Source of the DNA: Latilactobacillus fuchuensis DSM 14340 = JCM 11249
GTDB lineage: Bacteria > Bacillota > Bacilli > Lactobacillales > Lactobacillaceae
Direction: 5' to 3'
Length of the DNA stretch: 44,823 nucleotides
Assembly: GCF_000615805.1 (NCBI RefSeq)
Contig: NZ_BAMJ01000019.1
Span: 1-44,823 of the forward strand
Both the position numbers and the translations under genes were made by a program. The notes beneath the pieces are model-generated. The model did not search any database. It worked only from the letters and a program-made list of their open reading frames with translations, and was not told where the DNA came from. Below are positions 43,862 through 44,823 of the stretch, piece by piece (the first letter of the stretch is position 1; each line of letters starts with the position of its first letter).

Positions 43862-44809
43862 ATGCAACATAAGATGATTTTAGATTTAGATACGGGGATT
43901 GACGATGCGCTCGCCATTGCGTACGCACTTGGTTCACCCGAAATTGAATTAATCGGCATCACTTCCGAATACGGTAACGTGTTAACTGAAAGAAGTGTGG
44001 TCAATAGTCAACAAATATTGAATTTATTACAGCATCCAGCAGTCCCAGTTTACCAAGGTGCCGGCCACGCATTGAATCAAAGCGATTTTTCAGTTTTACC
44101 GATTAGCGCCGAGATTCACGGCCAAGATGGGGTTGGCGATATTCATCTCCAACAAGCAGTTCCCACCGGTGAAACTGAATCAGCCGTTGATTTTTTATTA
44201 ACAGCTTGTCAACAATACGGTTCTGATTTAACGATTGTCGCGACTGGTCCAATGACCAACTTGGCGTTAGCGATTCAAAAAGATTTACCAACGTTACAAA
44301 AAGTTGGTCAAATCGTGATTATGGGTGGCGCATTAACGGTGGCCGGCAACGTGTCACCATTTGCCGAAGCCAATATTAATCAAGATCCAGAAGCCGCTGA
44401 TTTATTATTCAAGAGTGGACTTCCCGTCACGATGGTCGGCCTGGATGTCACTTTACGGACGTTATTCACGAAAGCCGATACGGCTGAATGGCGGGCGATT
44501 GGGACTGAAGCCGCGATTAAATATGCGGATATGGTCGATTATTACATCAAGGCTTACGAAGTCACGTCACCACACCTCCACGGTTGTGCACTCCATGATC
44601 CGTTAGCGGTCGCCGTGGCAATCGACCCAAGTCTAGTCACGACTTTCCCCTTAAACTTAACGACTGAGACAACCGGACCTTCCCGTGGTCGAACGATTGG
44701 GGATAATCTTCGCTTGGAAGATTCGACGACGCGGACGCAAGTGTGTGTTCAAGTCGATACGCCACGCTTCTTAAATGAATTTAAAACGAGAATTGGCCAA
44801 TTATTATAA
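43862..44809 (+). CDS. Inosine/uridine-preferring nucleoside hydrolase
   Basis: The 315-residue protein has the N-terminal calcium-binding motif DLDTGIDDA (about 6-14), TGPMTNLALAI, GGALTVAGNVSPFAEANI (close to the family motif for the ribose pocket) and C-terminal ALHDPLAVA. It splits nucleosides into ribose and base. Nucleoside use is a known trait of meat-adapted L. sakei, which fits the suggested host. RBS GGGAGG. It is the last gene seen and the window ends 14 bp later. Confidence 0.93.
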   Translation: MQHKMILDLDTGIDDALAIAYALGSPEIELIGITSEYGNVLTERSVVNSQQILNLLQHPAVPVYQGAGHALNQSDFSVLPISAEIHGQDGVGDIHLQQAVPTGETESAVDFLLTACQQYGSDLTIVATGPMTNLALAIQKDLPTLQKVGQIVIMGGALTVAGNVSPFAEANINQDPEAADLLFKSGLPVTMVGLDVTLRTLFTKADTAEWRAIGTEAAIKYADMVDYYIKAYEVTSPHLHGCALHDPLAVAVAIDPSLVTTFPLNLTTETTGPSRGRTIGDNLRLEDSTTRTQVCVQVDTPRFLNEFKTRIGQLL

Positions 44810-44823
44810 ATATAAAATAGGTG

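Overview
The window reads as a stretch of low-to-mid GC Firmicutes chromosome from a lactobacillus. Gene order (hpf-secA-prfB-ftsEX, pst-phoU, hprK-lgt-gpsA, trxB-pgm, uvrBA, rapZ-yvcK-whiA, clpP), an SecA without the zinc tail, a deformylase paralogue, a cellobiose-type EIIC with a GH3 glucosidase and a nucleoside hydrolase all fit the Latilactobacillus sakei/curvatus group. The species is an inference from gene content and codon flavour, not a database match. No rRNA, tRNA, CRISPR array, transposase or phage gene was seen.

Layout. 1-7456: ribosome hibernation, Sec translocation, RF2 with its programmed frameshift, FtsEX and a MinJ-like PDZ membrane protein. 7477-14908: a complete phosphate regulon (phoPR, pstS-C-A-B-B, phoU) with an 11-bp periodic Pho box, but pstS carries a one-base deletion. 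15133-17519: a four-gene envelope cluster (DUF4097, PspC, a small membrane protein, YvlD-like). 18183-24943: hprK, lgt, gpsA, a TPR protein, trxB, phosphoglucomutase. 25050-30692: an HD phosphohydrolase and SOS-controlled uvrBA. 30766-34955: DUF308 and GNAT genes, then rapZ-yvcK-whiA. 35051-36787: an OhrR-type regulator with two operators, a DsbA-like protein and CtsR-controlled clpP. 36907-37250: an apparent stand-alone structured RNA. 37748-44809: a deformylase paralogue lacking the catalytic Gln, a carbohydrate cluster (EIIC, GH3, frameshifted LacI regulator), a glucosaminidase lipoprotein and a nucleoside hydrolase.

The most unusual content lies between genes. A family of about 120-bp elements (13 copies or fragments at 14910, 17528-18033, 21108-21359, 22898-23032 and 37269-37731) has conserved ends (A/GAGTGCT ... 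AGCACGTTA), conserved internal junction motifs and stems whose sequence changes while pairing is kept. All copies point the same way, and four of the five clusters begin within about 10 bp of a stop codon. This looks like a modular, structure-constrained 3'-UTR repeat, comparable in concept to BOX or REP elements, and I regard it as the best candidate for something undescribed here. Two genes (pstS and the LacI regulator) are interrupted by frameshifts and may be real pseudogenes or sequence errors.

Functional links: HprK and the cre-like site before the EIIC-GH3 operon belong to the same carbon-control circuit; PhoPR would act on the Pho box before pstS; CtsR and LexA/DinR, encoded elsewhere, would act on clpP and uvrBA; the LacI-type gene probably acts on the palindrome before its own operon.
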